This document shows, one piece after another, positions 24,557 to 30,218 of a stretch of DNA of 30,218 bases. Below the pieces are notes generated by a model. The model saw only the letters and a program-made list of their open reading frames with translations. It was not told the DNA's origin and made no database searches. Position 1 is the stretch's first letter, and every line of letters starts with the position of its first letter. The DNA comes from AWTP1-13 sp044868325. Its GTDB lineage: Bacteria > Pseudomonadota > Alphaproteobacteria > Rhizobiales > Hyphomicrobiaceae. The stretch spans positions 1-30,218 of the forward strand of contig JBIOWI010000225.1 in assembly GCA_044868325.1 (NCBI GenBank), given 5' to 3'. The position numbers and the translations under genes were made by a program.

Positions 24557-25687
24557 ATGGCACAAAAAACGGCCCCGACCAAGGTCGGGGGTAAGAAGGC
24601 AGCCAAGAAGACTCCCGACCGAAAGTCGCTCCACGCGGCTCCTGCCCAGTCTGCGAGGGCCCAGTCTGCGAGGGCCCAGTCTGCGAGGGCCAAGCCCAAG
24701 CCGAACGCCGCCCCGGCGAAGGCGAAGCCCGCAGCCAAGGTTGCTGCTGCGGTGCGTCCGCAGGCCCATAAGCCGGCGGCGCATGCCGCCAAGGCCATAG
24801 CGCAAGCCGCTCTGCCGAAGGCTCCTGCCAAGGCCCCGGCCAAGGCGGCTGTGAAGGCACATGCCGCGCCGAAGCACGAGGCGAAGCCCGCCGTGGCGCC
24901 GAGCAAGGAGACGGCCAAGGCGCCCATCATGCCGCCGCCGGTCCGCCCTGCCGCTCCCAGCGCCGCACGCGCCATGCCGGCCGCCGTGGCCAAGACGGCC
25001 AGCCAGAAGATCATTGCCCCTGCCGCACCGCCACCCCAGCCCGCGCTGCGGCAGCCGGTTGCCGCAGCGCAGCCAGGTGCAGCTCAAGCCGTGCAGGCGG
25101 CAGCCGCCGCCAAGGCCGCTGCTGCATCGGCGGCAGCGGCGGCCAAGAAGCCCGTGCACCAGCGGCACGGCTTCAAGGTGAACGAGTGGATCGTCTACCC
25201 GGCGCACGGCGTCGGCCGGATCGTGGCCATCGAGGAGCAGGAGATCGCCGGCATTTCGCTCGAGCTGTTCGTAATCACCTTCGAGAAGGACAAGATGACG
25301 CTGCGCGTGCCGACGGGCAAGTCGGAGAGCGTGGGCATGCGCAAGCTGGCCGAGGAGCCGACAGTTAAGAAGGCCATCGAGACCCTCAAGGGCCGCGCGC
25401 GCATCAAGCGCACCATGTGGAGCCGCCGTGCCCAGGAATACGAGGCCAAGATCAACTCCGGCGACCTCATCTCCATCGCCGAGGTGGTGCGCGATCTGTA
25501 CCGGTCGGAGAGCCAGCCCGAGCAGTCCTACTCCGAGCGCCAGCTCTACGAGGCCGCGCTCGACCGCATGGCACGCGAGATCGCAGTGGTGGAGAAGCTC
25601 GACGAGCGCGGCGCCGTCCAGCGCATCACCGAGGTGCTGGCCAAGAGCGCCCGCGGCCGCGGCGTAGCGGCCGCCGAGGCGGCCTGA
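24557..25687 (+). CDS. carD: CarD/CdnL-type transcription regulator with a histone-H1-like N-terminal tail
   Basis: A 376-residue protein. Residues about 202-376 are a complete CarD_CdnL domain: VNEWIVYPAHGVGRIVAIEE starts the RNA-polymerase-binding Tudor-like part, followed by VPTGKSESVGMRKL and the helical DNA-binding part (TMWSRRAQEYEAKINSGDL). CarD proteins bind the polymerase beta subunit and stabilise open promoter complexes. The first 200 residues are low-complexity Ala/Lys/Pro, like a histone H1 tail (AKAPAKAAVKAHAAPK), and probably bind DNA. A 15-base unit repeated three times (24645-24689) gives SARAQ repeats. Typical rhizobial CarD is only about 170-200 residues; myxobacterial CarD has an H1/HMGA-like tail at the other end. 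ATG at 24557 is preceded by a weak AGTGAGAA. Confidence 0.93.
   Translation: MAQKTAPTKVGGKKAAKKTPDRKSLHAAPAQSARAQSARAQSARAKPKPNAAPAKAKPAAKVAAAVRPQAHKPAAHAAKAIAQAALPKAPAKAPAKAAVKAHAAPKHEAKPAVAPSKETAKAPIMPPPVRPAAPSAARAMPAAVAKTASQKIIAPAAPPPQPALRQPVAAAQPGAAQAVQAAAAAKAAAASAAAAAKKPVHQRHGFKVNEWIVYPAHGVGRIVAIEEQEIAGISLELFVITFEKDKMTLRVPTGKSESVGMRKLAEEPTVKKAIETLKGRARIKRTMWSRRAQEYEAKINSGDLISIAEVVRDLYRSESQPEQSYSERQLYEAALDRMAREIAVVEKLDERGAVQRITEVLAKSARGRGVAAAEAA
24645..24689 (+). repeat. Three tandem copies of a 15-base unit inside carD
   Basis: CCCAGTCTGCGAGGG occurs three times without interruption or mismatch. Each copy adds five residues (SARAQ register) to the disordered CarD tail. Length variation between strains is expected from slippage. 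Confidence 0.9.
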
Positions 25688-25713
25688 GCCGAAGCGCGAT
25701 TGTCCTGTCTTGG

Positions 25714-25750
25714 AAACGCCCGGCGCCTATACCGGGTGTTTCTTCTTTCC
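25714..25750 (+). terminator. Terminator after carD
   Basis: AAACGCCCGG (25714-25723) pairs fully, with one G-U, with CCGGGTGTTT (25732-25741) around an 8-base loop. CTTCTTTCC follows, giving a pyrimidine-rich tail. It lies about 27 bases after the carD stop codon and ends the cluster. Confidence 0.7.
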
Positions 25751-25790
25751 GAGCCCGTGCTGCGCTCAGCGGGGCCGTGGACCTCAACGT

Positions 25791-27152
25791 CTATCCGCCA
25801 GCAGCGGCAGCATCGCTCTTAGTCTCTGCGCTCGACCGGCGCGACACCGCGAACACCGCAAGGCCCGCGAGCATGGTGAGGACGCTGGCCAAGGACTGCG
25901 CGGGCCGCTGTGTCAGCAGGTAGTACATCATGAACCCGGTGACGAGGAGGAAGAGCACGGGTGTCAACGGATAGCCCCAGACCCGATAAGGGCGCTCCAG
26001 CTCGGGCTGCGTCCAGCGCAAGACGATGACGCCGAGCACGGCGAGGAATGTGCAGACCGTCAGGCTGAATTGTATGTACTCGATGACAGCCTCGAAACTC
26101 TGAGTGAAGAGAAGCAGGGTAACCACGGCTAATTGGAACAGGATGGCTGTCGCCGGCACGCCCGCCTTCGTCTTGCGCGCAAAGAAGCGCAGCCCCGGTA
26201 GATCCTCCCCGATGACCTGGGTCACGCGCGGGCCAATCCAGACCATGGCGCTCACGGCCGAGACGAGCCCTATGCAAATGAGAGCGGCGACCAGCCGGCC
26301 CCCGGCTTCGCCAAAGATCTCGGCCCCCGCAATCTGCGCCACGTTGATCTGGCCGGCCATCTTGCTCATCGGCGTGGTGTAGAGAAAGACAGCGTTCAGG
26401 GCCACGTAGAGCGCCAGGACAATGAGCGTGGCGACTAGCAAGGACCGTGGCAGGCTGCGCTCGGGGTCGCGCACCTCGTTGATGATGTAAGTGGCGGCGT
26501 TCCAGCCCGAATAGGAGTACATGACGAACACGAGGCTGATCGCGAACGGTGCACCAGCGATATAGACCAGGTCCTGCGCCGAAGGCGCGAACGAGATGGG
26601 CTGCGGGGTGCCGAAGGCAAAGCCGGCGACAATGAAGGCGACGATCAGCACGACCTTGATGGCGGTCGAGACGTTCTGGAGCAGACTGCTCTGCTTAAGG
26701 CCGGTGAGATGCACCAGTGACACGGCCCAGGCCAAAGCGACGGCCAGCAGCAGCGACGCCACGCCTGGAGAGACGACACCGTCGAGAAGTCCTGGAACGG
26801 CGCCCATGAAGTAGGTGCCGAAGGCCATGGCCGCCACGGCGATGGGTGCGGCAAAGCCCACCGTTGCGGAGATCCAACCCGCCAGGAAGCCCACGGTTGG
26901 ATGATAGATGCGCGAGAGGAAATTGTACTCGCCGCCCGAGCGCGGCAATGCCGCCGCCAACTCCGCGTAGGCCAGCGCACCACATAACGCGGTAACGCCG
27001 CCCACGACCCAAAGCATGACGAGGGAGAATGCGGATGGAATGCCGGCCACTTGGAAGCCGAGGCTGGTAAACACACCGACGCCGATCATATCGGCCACGG
27101 CGATAGCCGTCGCGGTGACGGCTGACACCTTGGCGACGTGCCCGTGATGCAT
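25791..27152 (-). CDS. APC-superfamily amino-acid permease
   Basis: A 453-residue integral membrane protein with about 12 hydrophobic helices. The first is VSAVTATAIAVADMIGVGVFTSLGF: the unwound GVGVF segment is the substrate site of APC transporters. PRSGGEYNFLSRIYHP and the long VRDPERSLPRSL loop are also typical. It should carry an amino acid or polyamine with protons across the inner membrane; the substrate cannot be read from the sequence. The ATG at 27152 follows GGGGAG at about 9 bases; an upstream ATG at 27218 is unlikely because it adds a polar stretch before the first helix. It is alone on the strand, convergent with carD. Confidence 0.9.
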   Translation of the reverse strand: MHHGHVAKVSAVTATAIAVADMIGVGVFTSLGFQVAGIPSAFSLVMLWVVGGVTALCGALAYAELAAALPRSGGEYNFLSRIYHPTVGFLAGWISATVGFAAPIAVAAMAFGTYFMGAVPGLLDGVVSPGVASLLLAVALAWAVSLVHLTGLKQSSLLQNVSTAIKVVLIVAFIVAGFAFGTPQPISFAPSAQDLVYIAGAPFAISLVFVMYSYSGWNAATYIINEVRDPERSLPRSLLVATLIVLALYVALNAVFLYTTPMSKMAGQINVAQIAGAEIFGEAGGRLVAALICIGLVSAVSAMVWIGPRVTQVIGEDLPGLRFFARKTKAGVPATAILFQLAVVTLLLFTQSFEAVIEYIQFSLTVCTFLAVLGVIVLRWTQPELERPYRVWGYPLTPVLFLLVTGFMMYYLLTQRPAQSLASVLTMLAGLAVFAVSRRSSAETKSDAAAAGG

Positions 27153-27338
27153 GAGAGTATCTCCCCGTCCCCCTTTGCGCGTCGGTTGGCAGAAGGGCTC
27201 CCGCCAATCGCACGTCAACCTTCGCCCCCACGTGTGGGCGTACCAGCTGCGGCCTCGATCAACAACGATCTTGTTATTTTCAGCCGCTCACCGGCCAGCG
27301 CCGACCCCTCGATAACGAAACGGGGCCGAGCCGCAGGG
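27153..27338. other. Upstream region of the permease gene with a palindromic site
   Basis: Within this gap 27223-27240 (CGCCCCCAC and GTGTGGGCG) is an 18-base palindrome with one mismatch, centred on CACGTG. It stands just upstream of a possible -35 TTGACG (27218-27213, minus strand), though no good -10 follows. It may be a regulator site for the permease. Together with the repeat beyond it, about 380 bases here carry no gene. Confidence 0.35.
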
Positions 27339-27442
27339 TCCCCTCCCCCCTTGTGGGGGAGGGACAGGGTGGGGGGAAATCCCCAACCTCAGATGCCGTG
27401 AGTCCCCCCACCCCTAGCCCCTCCCCACAAGGGGGAGGGGGA
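27339..27442. repeat. G/C-rich inverted repeat (family 3)
   Basis: Two arms of about 40 bases, 27339-27377 and 27403-27442, are nearly complementary (both contain TCCCC, CCCTTGTGGG and a run of G or C) around a 25-base spacer. It resembles the G/C-rich intergenic repeats common in Rhizobiales genomes. It lies about 95 bases past the dinB stop on the downstream side. Confidence 0.78.
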
Positions 27443-27535
27443 TCCGCGCGGAGGACTCGCGGTCCAAGTTTGGTTTCAACGCGTGCGGGGCCAAAACCTG
27501 TTTGCAGCCTGGTGGCGCTTTCGGTGATCGTTTCC

Positions 27536-28783
27536 CTACAGGCTCTTCTCCGCAAGGCGGCGGAAGGCGTCTGGGACGGCGCGGGACACGCCGAGCAGAG
27601 CGGCACCATAGCCCACCGCCTCGCGGCCGAAGCGACGGCGGATGGCATCGACGGCGCGGTCGGCCAGCAGGCGCGCCGCGCCCGTTCTGGTGCCGGGGCG
27701 GCGCGGCTCGTCGGCAAGGCCGAGCGGCAGCTCCAGCTGCATCTGCGCGCGCTCGTCGAGGCCGGATACCGAGATCGCCAGCAGCGAGACGATCCTCTCC
27801 TCCGGATGGGTGGCGAGGACGCCGCGCACGAGGTCCTCGGCGACCTCCGCCAGGCTGGCGGTAGCGGCAATCGGCGCCGGCAGGGTGCGCGAGCGCGTGA
27901 CCGCGCGCAGGTCGGCGAAGCGCACGCGCACTGTCACGGTGCGGCCGGGGCGCCACTTGGCCCTCAGCCTGGCGCAGACCCTGTCGGCCAGGTCGCGCAG
28001 CGTAGGCTGAAGGATGCGCGCATCGGCGGGCTTGCGGCCGAGCGCCGACTGGGCGCCGGCAGACTTCGCCCGATGGCGGGTGCGGATCTGGCGCGGGTCG
28101 CGGTTCCAGGCCAGCGCCATCAGCTTGTCAGTGAGCGCGCGGCCCAGCAGCAGCTCCAGCCGGTGCGCCGGCGTCTCGGCCAGCTGCCCGATCGTGCGCA
28201 CGCCGATCTCGACCAGGCGCGCCTTGGCGACAGGGCCCACGCCCCACATCAGCTCGACCGGCAGCCTCTGGAGGAAGGCCAGCTCGGTCGCGGGATCGAC
28301 GACGACGAGGCCGTCGGGCTTGGCGGCCTGCGAGGCGATCTTGGCGAGATGCTTGGTGCGGGCCACGCCCACCGAGATGGGCAGCCCCAGCTCCGCCCGC
28401 ACGCGGCGGCGGATCGCCTCGGCGATCTCGGCCGGCGGACCGAACAGGCGGGTCGTGCCCTTCACGTCGGCGAAGGCCTCGTCGATGGAGAGGCGCTCCA
28501 CCAGGGGCGTGAAATCCGCGAGCACCTGCATGGCGGCGTCGCCCAGGCGCTGGTACTCGTCGAACCGGCCGCCGACGAAGCGCAGGTGCGGGCACAGCTC
28601 GCGCGCCCGCCGCGCCGGCATCCCGCCGTGGACCCCGAATGCCTTGGCCTCGTAGGAGGCCGCGAGCACCACCCCGCTCCCCACCGCGATGGGCCTGCCG
28701 CGCAGCGACGGGTCGAGCAGCTGCTCCACCGAGGCATAGAAGGCATCGAGATCCGCATGCAGGATGGTGGCCGTCGCCGTCAT
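27536..28783 (-). CDS. dinB: DNA polymerase IV
   Basis: A 415-residue Y-family translesion polymerase. HADLDAFYASVEQ (9-21) carries the first catalytic Asp, and LSIDEAFADV carries the D-E pair. SYEAKAFGV (43-51) is the finger region; GWGVGP-like MWGVGPVAKARL belongs to the helix-hairpin-helix. The C-terminal little-finger region follows, and the protein ends without an obvious beta-clamp peptide, although QLELPL (near 350) is a possible one. It copies damaged DNA with low fidelity during the SOS response. The ATG at 28783 is chosen because the domain begins at once; the ribosome site is poor. An upstream ATG at 28873 lies inside the SOS box. Regulation by LexA is supported by that box. Confidence 0.95.
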   Translation of the reverse strand: MTATATILHADLDAFYASVEQLLDPSLRGRPIAVGSGVVLAASYEAKAFGVHGGMPARRARELCPHLRFVGGRFDEYQRLGDAAMQVLADFTPLVERLSIDEAFADVKGTTRLFGPPAEIAEAIRRRVRAELGLPISVGVARTKHLAKIASQAAKPDGLVVVDPATELAFLQRLPVELMWGVGPVAKARLVEIGVRTIGQLAETPAHRLELLLGRALTDKLMALAWNRDPRQIRTRHRAKSAGAQSALGRKPADARILQPTLRDLADRVCARLRAKWRPGRTVTVRVRFADLRAVTRSRTLPAPIAATASLAEVAEDLVRGVLATHPEERIVSLLAISVSGLDERAQMQLELPLGLADEPRRPGTRTGAARLLADRAVDAIRRRFGREAVGYGAALLGVSRAVPDAFRRLAEKSL

Positions 28784-28856
28784 TGTGCACAATCCGCGAG
28801 TTGGGCCGCGAGCCTGGGCGTTTGGCAAACCGCGAGAGCTCAAGCTGAGATGCTCA

Positions 28857-28889
28857 GAACATAAAGAGAACATTCGGCCGATTTGTCAA
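28857..28889 (-). promoter_or_regulatory. LexA (SOS) box and promoter of dinB
   Basis: GAAC-N7-GAAC at 28857-28871 (GTTC-N7-GTTC on the minus strand) is the alphaproteobacterial LexA site. TTGACA (28889-28884) gives a perfect -35; about 17 bases on lies CTTTAT (or 19 on, TTATGT) as -10, both inside or touching the LexA site. LexA bound here would block the promoter. The leader to the dinB ATG is about 70 bases. Confidence 0.8.
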
Positions 28890-28907
28890 CGTTTGGGATC
28901 GGCAGTC

Positions 28908-29060
28908 ATGAGACCTGCCTCCGGTATCGCCAGCGGGGGCGACTTCGCTTTGGCGGTCGTGGCGTTCCTGCTGCTGGTCATGTGGCAAGTCCCGCCCTGG
29001 ATTGTGGTGATCCTCTGCGCTGTCGGCGGCACGGCGCTGGCCGCGTATCCGGTTGGCTGA
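28908..29060 (+). pseudogene. 50-codon remnant resembling the end of a chromate transporter
   Basis: A 50-residue frame with two hydrophobic stretches, DFALAVVAFLLLVMWQVPPWIVVILC... The pattern of a phenylalanine-rich helix, PPW, and a Gly/Ala-rich helix ending at a stop is what I remember of the C terminus of ChrA chromate transporters. If so, nearly all of chrA is gone and the dinB promoter now abuts the fragment. It could instead be a real small two-helix membrane protein, as the ATG at 28908 is in place. Ribosome site is not evident. Identity rests on memory of the family, so confidence is low. Confidence 0.4.
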
Positions 29061-29071
29061 CTGAGAGGAGA

Positions 29072-29956
29072 CTATTGCCGACTGTCGGGCCGCGCCGGCA
29101 TCTCCGGCTCCTCGATCAGGCCGCCCGCCGACATGTCGATGACCGGAGCGCCGCCGCGCTGGTCGATCCAGCCGCGCACGCGCACGCCGCGGCCCTCCAG
29201 GCCTTTCGGATCGCCGGCGTAGGCGCCGAGCAGGGCGCTGTCGTCGCGGCGCAGCGAGACCGAGAAGCCCCGTCGCCAGTTGCGGTCGAAGTTCAGGTAG
29301 ATGCTGCCGCCCGTCAGGCCGACCCGGACGATCGTGCCCTCCACGATCTGGAGCGTAGTGCGATAGCGCAGGAGTTCTGCGGGCTCGGTCGCCGATCGCA
29401 CCTGGTAAGCGGCTTGCGCCCACAGGCCGCGGCGCGCCTCGCGCGCGGGGCGCTCCGCGGCCAGCAGATCCGCGGCGCACTTGCGGTCGCCGGCCATGGC
29501 ATAGGCGCGGGCGAGCCCCTGTTGAAGCAGGGCGCCCTGCACCCAACGCCGGGCGTCGCCCTCCATCAGGAAGGCCTGGGCCTGCAGGCGCCCGTAGCGG
29601 TCCGTGCGCACGTGTGCGAACCGGAGCTCGATGGACGTGCCGAGCACGAGGCTGCGCAGCGCCTCCGTCGCCGCGGCCTCGATCGGCCACGTGCCGGGCT
29701 CCGCGTCGGCCTCGAGGGCGCGAGGGGCGAGCGCGCCGATCAGGCGCAGCTCCCGGCCGTCGTCCAGGGCTACGGTCTCCGCATCGAGGATACGCACGAC
29801 GGTGTGTGCGGGACCTGGCTCCAGCTCCGCGCACGACGTGCGCGCGCCGTCAGCCGCGGAGGCGGCGCCGGCCGCCGCACGCAGGATTGCTGCGGCTGCC
29901 AGCATACCGAGTGCGAATCGCGAGCGCAGGTGGCACGAACGCCAATGATGTCGCAT
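29072..29956 (-). CDS. Exported SNase-fold (thermonuclease-like) protein with altered active site
   Basis: A 294-residue secreted protein. Residues 1-35 are a signal peptide (FALGMLAAAAILRAAAGAASAADG). Residues about 50-175 match staphylococcal nuclease: RILDAETVALDDGRELRLIGALAP, then VRTDRYGR, then GALLQQGLARAYAM. Aligned by eye with the nuclease, Arg35 and Arg87 are kept (R71, R123), but Asp40 and Glu43 become L76 and R79, and Asp21 becomes E60, so the calcium site and general base are missing. It is probably not a standard nuclease. Residues 190-290 form a further beta domain (IVEGTIVRVGLTGGSIYLNFDRNWRRGF), OB-fold-like, common in alphaproteobacterial homologues. ATG at 29956 gives the full signal peptide. 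Confidence 0.85.
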   Translation of the reverse strand: MRHHWRSCHLRSRFALGMLAAAAILRAAAGAASAADGARTSCAELEPGPAHTVVRILDAETVALDDGRELRLIGALAPRALEADAEPGTWPIEAAATEALRSLVLGTSIELRFAHVRTDRYGRLQAQAFLMEGDARRWVQGALLQQGLARAYAMAGDRKCAADLLAAERPAREARRGLWAQAAYQVRSATEPAELLRYRTTLQIVEGTIVRVGLTGGSIYLNFDRNWRRGFSVSLRRDDSALLGAYAGDPKGLEGRGVRVRGWIDQRGGAPVIDMSAGGLIEEPEMPARPDSRQ

Positions 29957-29989
29957 GCAGAGATTTTTGCACGATGCCCGGGCGGCGGT

Positions 29990-30097
29990 CTACTCCAGCT
30001 CCGCGATCAGCCGCGCGAGCAAAGTGGCGCGCGGCACGAGCGAGGAGACCAGGATGTGCTCGTCATGCGTATGCGCGCCGCCGCCCATGACGCCGAG
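29990..30097 (-). pseudogene. Disrupted 3' end of an M20-family peptidase gene
   Basis: The last 35 codons (LGVMGGGAHTHDEHILV then SLVPRATLLARL) match the C terminus of M20 peptidases of the glutamate carboxypeptidase group, where GAHTHDEH holds a zinc-binding His near the end. In the same frame a stop codon (TAA, 30100-30098) precedes it at once. The other two frames beyond it show no M20 sequence I can recognise up to the window end at 30218. So the gene is either frameshifted or truncated here. Confidence 0.6.
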
Positions 30098-30218
30098 TTA
30101 CCGGCAGCTTGAAGGCGTACCGCGCGCGGAGGCAACCGGGCGATCCGGCTGGAGGTGACCACCAGTCCTGCGGGGGCCAACAATACGATGAGCCGAAACA
30201 GCAACGGGGCCGTCGTTG

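Noticed and set aside
24645..24689. CRISPR or regulatory iterons
   Set aside because: The three 15-base units are contiguous, in frame and inside the CarD tail, so they are a coding tandem repeat.

Overview
The window is high-GC DNA from an alphaproteobacterium, most likely an uncultured member of the Hyphomicrobiales (Rhizobiales). The evidence is gene content and order: ppx-rlmE and guaB-MAPEG-rsmB on the minus strand, then bolA (minus), a small J-domain gene, cobS, cobT, a phytase-like esterase, rpmB (minus), a DUF3108 gene, a Suv3-like helicase, an S4-domain gene, fdxA and carD. From memory this second set is a familiar rhizobial core neighbourhood. The dinB gene carries a GTTC-N7-GTTC type SOS box, which is the alphaproteobacterial LexA site. 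Species-level identity cannot be read from the sequence.

Region by region. 1-5.7 kb (minus strand): a methyltransferase/ATP-grasp fusion of unknown product, an RsmB-type rRNA methyltransferase, a MAPEG membrane protein and IMP dehydrogenase. 5.9-7.5 kb: a small accessory patch holding a HigBA-like toxin-antitoxin pair with a clear promoter, and a divergent two-helix membrane protein preceded by a candidate SOS box. It sits between guaB and rlmE, which I expect to be close together in relatives. 7.5-9.5 kb (minus): rlmE and ppx/gppA. 9.8-13.2 kb: a tRNA-Gln(CUG) with its promoter, a DUF4143 AAA ATPase whose start codon lies in a perfect inverted repeat, an NAD(P)-binding protein, and a membrane-anchored J-domain protein bracketed by two direct copies of a REP-doublet repeat. 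13.3-18.6 kb: bolA, a J-domain protein, the cobaltochelatase subunits cobS and cobT, and a Tat-exported phytase-like esterase. 18.6-25.7 kb: rpmB, DUF3108, helicase, S4 protein, ferredoxin, and a CarD regulator with a long histone-H1-like N-terminal tail. 25.8-30.2 kb: an APC amino-acid permease, SOS-controlled DNA polymerase IV, a short chromate-transporter-like remnant, an exported SNase-fold protein with altered catalytic residues, and the disrupted 3' end of an M20 peptidase gene.

Three families of intergenic palindromic repeats run through the window: GGGGTCAGACCC hairpins, GAATGGC arrays and G/C-rich CTCCCC arms. They lie almost only between genes, often right after stop codons. The most interesting items are the fused methyltransferase/ATP-grasp enzyme, the tailed CarD, the possibly SOS-linked accessory patch, the DUF4143 gene with its start-codon hairpin, and the REP-bracketed J-domain gene. 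I did not find a CRISPR array, an rRNA gene, an insertion sequence or a prophage. Most functions here are housekeeping: purine synthesis, rRNA modification, cobalamin synthesis, translation, RNA metabolism and DNA-damage tolerance.
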